Shown here: positions 40,714 through 43,148 of the stretch, piece after piece
Position numbering within the stretch: the first letter of the stretch is position 1
Layout of the letters: each line of letters begins with the position of its first letter
DNA from: Coxiellaceae bacterium
Lineage (GTDB): Bacteria > Pseudomonadota > Gammaproteobacteria > Coxiellales > Coxiellaceae
Direction of reading: 5' to 3'
Assembly: GCA_029210045.1 (NCBI GenBank)
Contig: JARGNX010000015.1
Location: 1 to 43,148, forward strand
Length of the DNA: 43,148 nt
Program-made: the position numbers and the translations under genes
The notes under the pieces: model-generated
Databases searched by the model: none
Told to the model about the DNA's origin: nothing
What the model saw: only the letters and a program-made list of their open reading frames with translations

Positions 40714-43116
40714 ATGACATTACCAGTAGTTATCCAATCGAAACGCGTGGCAGATATGCTCGAGGATCCAGCTTTTGAAGCTAAAAATCTCGCGGCCTAT
40801 GAAGCTTTGCTTGAATCAATTATACATTCTGAGATTAAGCGGGGCGCGAACCTAGAACGTGTTGAAGAAGTGTTGAGTTTGCGTTTGGGTAAAAAAGCAA
40901 GACTATTAGCGGTCAAACAACAAGTGGAAGGCAAGTTGGTGTGGGTGCTGTTGGAGTTATTACCTAATCATAAATACAGAAAAGCCTACTTTTTAAAGGG
41001 CGGTAGGGCGCAGAGATACCTTGATAATCACCGTGACAAAATAATGGCGTATGCTTTAGCTGAAGATGTTGATCAAGCTGTCTTTACTTTGGCTGATGAT
41101 AAACTTGTGTTTGCAGGGGTAGGCAATGACGATATTGATGATGCACCTGCCATAAATCTAAGAGAAGTTATTGTTTATAACCACCAAATCATACAACTGA
41201 CTGATGAACAAAGTACCGTTTTAGAAGAGGTCGTAGACGGTCTAAAAAAAGAAGAGTTTGTTGCTTTAGTGGCGGGTACACCAGGCTCGGGTAAGACGTT
41301 ATTAGCCAAAGAAATTATTCAGCAACTAGTAGAGGCTGCTGCTGATGAAACAAATATCTACTATGTAGCGGAATCGGAAAATTTACGCCGTGAAATGAGG
41401 GAGCAATGTGCAGCTATTGATGGCGATAATGTTTGCTTTTTTGACTACAATGCCATGCTTGAGCGAGCGGGGGTTCATGTTGAAAGCGATGAAGTGGGTG
41501 ATAATCATTTGCGTGATTATTTTCTACGGGCACAGGCGGTGGTAACAAAACAGATTAAGGCTAAGGGTGATCATGGCTCAGATAAAAAACTAACAGGAAT
41601 GAATTTTGATCAATTTCTGCAAGAATGTTTGGTGATAGCAGGAGTAAAGCAGCAAAATGAAGAGGGCTTAAAAGTGTATATGGGTTTAGGCGGTAATCAT
41701 TCATTGTTTCATGGTGATGCTGAACTGCAGTTAGTGTTGTGGAACCTGTGTCAGGGATATTTGGCAAGCTTGAAGGGTGACAACAAATTTCATCCTAAAT
41801 TATCGCGATTCGATGTGGAGAGAATTGAAGGTAATCCGGTTATTGTGGTTGATGAAGCGCTGGATCTGACACGTGCTCAGTTACAAAATTTAATGGCCAT
41901 GGGTATTAAACTGGTATTTGTTGGTGATTATAATCAGGACCTAAAGCATACCTCGCATTCGATGGAGTATATTAAAGATTTAATTGCTGGTGCGGGTGTG
42001 AAAAATGCTTATATAGCTAAGCTTAATCAAACACACCGCTGCACAAAATCAATTGCTAGCATTGCCAGTAAGCTTTTGGGGATTAAAAAAACAATTACTT
42101 CTCACGGATCAGACTTGGTTGATATTAAGGTTGAATCTGCATTAGATGATGATGGTGTTATCTGTATTGCTACACCTAAAGACAAAGAACAATTACAGGC
42201 ACTGTGTAGAAATGTCGACACGGCCGTTATTTGCAATGACGGGGAAAAAGATAATACGTCAATTTTACTGGGTACAAATTTGGTATTTAGTATCGATGAG
42301 ATTAAAGGCTTAGGTTATAAGCGAATTATTCTAAAAGATCTGATTACAATAAAATTTGCCCAGCATATTTTAGCTATGCTGGGCAGGGGTAAAATATCCA
42401 GAGATGATATCACCGTTGATGATAAATTGCTTATAACTGATCTTAATAATTTATTTACAGCTGTCAGCAGGGCGCAAGTCGAGCTGATATATATCAATAG
42501 TAACAAGCATCCTGATATTACAGCGGTATTGGAATTCTTGTTAGAAGGTTTACCGCGCATTCCGATTAATAAAGTGGGTGAGGATGCCGTAGTCATATCA
42601 ACGCCAGAGCAATGGCGCGACCAAGCTGAGAGATTACGTGAGGTAGGAAACCATCTGCAAGCGGAGGCCATCTTTCTGCGTTTTCAACAACAGGCAGACA
42701 GGTTGTATGATGCGGGCGATCATGATGGAGCAATGTATATAGCAACTTTATTTGATTATACGCTTGCTGCTGCGCCAGCACTAGATCCAGCAGGTAAGGA
42801 TGAGTTTAAGCCAGCTGACGAACCTCCTGTTTCAGGTGCAGTAGACGCAGGAAGATGTGTATTGACGACTACATCCCCTGCTACTGCGGCTAAGCAACCT
42901 GCTAAAAAGCGTAAAAAAGGCAAGAAGAAAAAGGGTGGAAAAGTTAAAGTTGCTCCACCATCTAAGCCAGTAAGTATAACGACAAGAATTGACTTTGGTG
43001 CGCCCACGAAGGAGATGGTGCAAAGCCTTGCTAGATTGGCTAAACCGGTAAGGGGTAAAGGTGTTAAGAGCAGCCTAGAGTCTGTGGGTTGGGAGGGTAA
43101 TCCCCCCGAAAATTAA
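40714..43116 (+). CDS. DUF2075-type P-loop helicase/ATPase with Lys-rich C-terminal tail
   Basis: 800 residues. The N-terminal ~165 residues contain a possible nuclease-like or regulatory region of unknown family. A superfamily-1-like ATPase core follows: Walker A AGTPGSGKTLLAKE (~187-195), Walker B VIVVDEALDLT (~375-383), motif III FVGDYNQDLKHTSH (~403), a QTHRCTKS arginine motif, and a late AVSRAQVELIYIN motif VI. This order matches DUF2075/Schlafen-group helicase-like proteins. The last ~115 residues are low complexity, with PAKKRKKGKKKKGGKVK, a run resembling a nuclear localisation signal. The gene is intact, with 32 nt after its stop to the window edge. Possible roles are RNA/DNA-acting defence or host-directed effector; neither is proven. 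Confidence 0.82.
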   Translation: MTLPVVIQSKRVADMLEDPAFEAKNLAAYEALLESIIHSEIKRGANLERVEEVLSLRLGKKARLLAVKQQVEGKLVWVLLELLPNHKYRKAYFLKGGRAQRYLDNHRDKIMAYALAEDVDQAVFTLADDKLVFAGVGNDDIDDAPAINLREVIVYNHQIIQLTDEQSTVLEEVVDGLKKEEFVALVAGTPGSGKTLLAKEIIQQLVEAAADETNIYYVAESENLRREMREQCAAIDGDNVCFFDYNAMLERAGVHVESDEVGDNHLRDYFLRAQAVVTKQIKAKGDHGSDKKLTGMNFDQFLQECLVIAGVKQQNEEGLKVYMGLGGNHSLFHGDAELQLVLWNLCQGYLASLKGDNKFHPKLSRFDVERIEGNPVIVVDEALDLTRAQLQNLMAMGIKLVFVGDYNQDLKHTSHSMEYIKDLIAGAGVKNAYIAKLNQTHRCTKSIASIASKLLGIKKTITSHGSDLVDIKVESALDDDGVICIATPKDKEQLQALCRNVDTAVICNDGEKDNTSILLGTNLVFSIDEIKGLGYKRIILKDLITIKFAQHILAMLGRGKISRDDITVDDKLLITDLNNLFTAVSRAQVELIYINSNKHPDITAVLEFLLEGLPRIPINKVGEDAVVISTPEQWRDQAERLREVGNHLQAEAIFLRFQQQADRLYDAGDHDGAMYIATLFDYTLAAAPALDPAGKDEFKPADEPPVSGAVDAGRCVLTTTSPATAAKQPAKKRKKGKKKKGGKVKVAPPSKPVSITTRIDFGAPTKEMVQSLARLAKPVRGKGVKSSLESVGWEGNPPEN

Positions 43117-43148
43117 GGCTATTTAGAAGTAGAATTTTCTCGTAAAAT

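Noticed and set aside
1..43148. Search for tRNA, rRNA, CRISPR arrays, insertion sequences, integrases or phage genes
   Set aside because: By eye no cloverleaf, regularly spaced direct repeats, transposase motifs or phage structural genes were seen; a tRNAscan and profile search would be needed to exclude small or decayed examples.

Overview
The window looks like chromosome from an AT-leaning gammaproteobacterium, most likely of the order Legionellales (relatives of Legionella, Coxiella, Aquicella or Berkiella). Two things suggest this. First, there is a gammaproteobacterial core block, queG <> nnr-tsaE-amiB-mutL(-miaA), together with rnr, an RND pump and tyrosine-degradation genes. Second, between these sit proteins of the kind intracellular Legionellales export into host cells: a dual-specificity-type phosphatase, a kinase-like protein, an ankyrin protein, a secreted GDSL lipase and several large orphan proteins with basic or acidic low-complexity ends. 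The taxonomic call is inference; there is no rRNA here to confirm it.

Layout. 1-9365 is accessory: a helical-repeat protein with a Lys-rich segment, a Cys-based phosphatase, a GDSL lipase with a small membrane protein, a kinase-like protein, a large orphan, and a secreted delta-60 repeat protein. 9515-10087 is a YcxB-like membrane protein. 10275-16729 is a tyrosine/homogentisate catabolism region. Its plus-strand operon is hppD-fahA-maiA-(DUF5993-like)-dsbB. Its minus-strand operon is hmgA-hisC, with a small secreted protein behind it. Together these convert 4-hydroxyphenylpyruvate to fumarate and acetoacetate; the HisC-type aminotransferase may supply the keto acid. 17002-20500 holds an SDR, a small orphan with its own terminator, an overlapping HD-domain/HAD pair and an ankyrin protein. 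20736-24941 is an RND efflux pair. 24925-31158 is a co-directional run: YgjP-like metalloprotease, lipoprotein, RNase R, DUF3108 protein and a membrane-bound sulfatase-fold enzyme with a Thr nucleophile.

31155-40609 is the conserved queG/nnr/tsaE/amiB/mutL/miaA block, interrupted between mutL and miaA by an opposite-strand gene for a multi-pass membrane protein. MutL carries an in-frame palindromic repeat and tandem duplications in its linker, and has the complete endonuclease motif. 40714-43116 encodes a DUF2075-type P-loop helicase/ATPase with a Lys-rich, nuclear-localisation-like tail, echoing the Lys-rich segment of the first gene.

Regulatory signals are clearest in the 270-bp gap between hmgA and the SDR gene. 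This gap has a strong sigma70-type promoter facing each way, three direct decamers by the hmgA -35 and a ~96-nt imperfect hairpin. I saw no tRNA, rRNA, CRISPR array, transposase or integrase.
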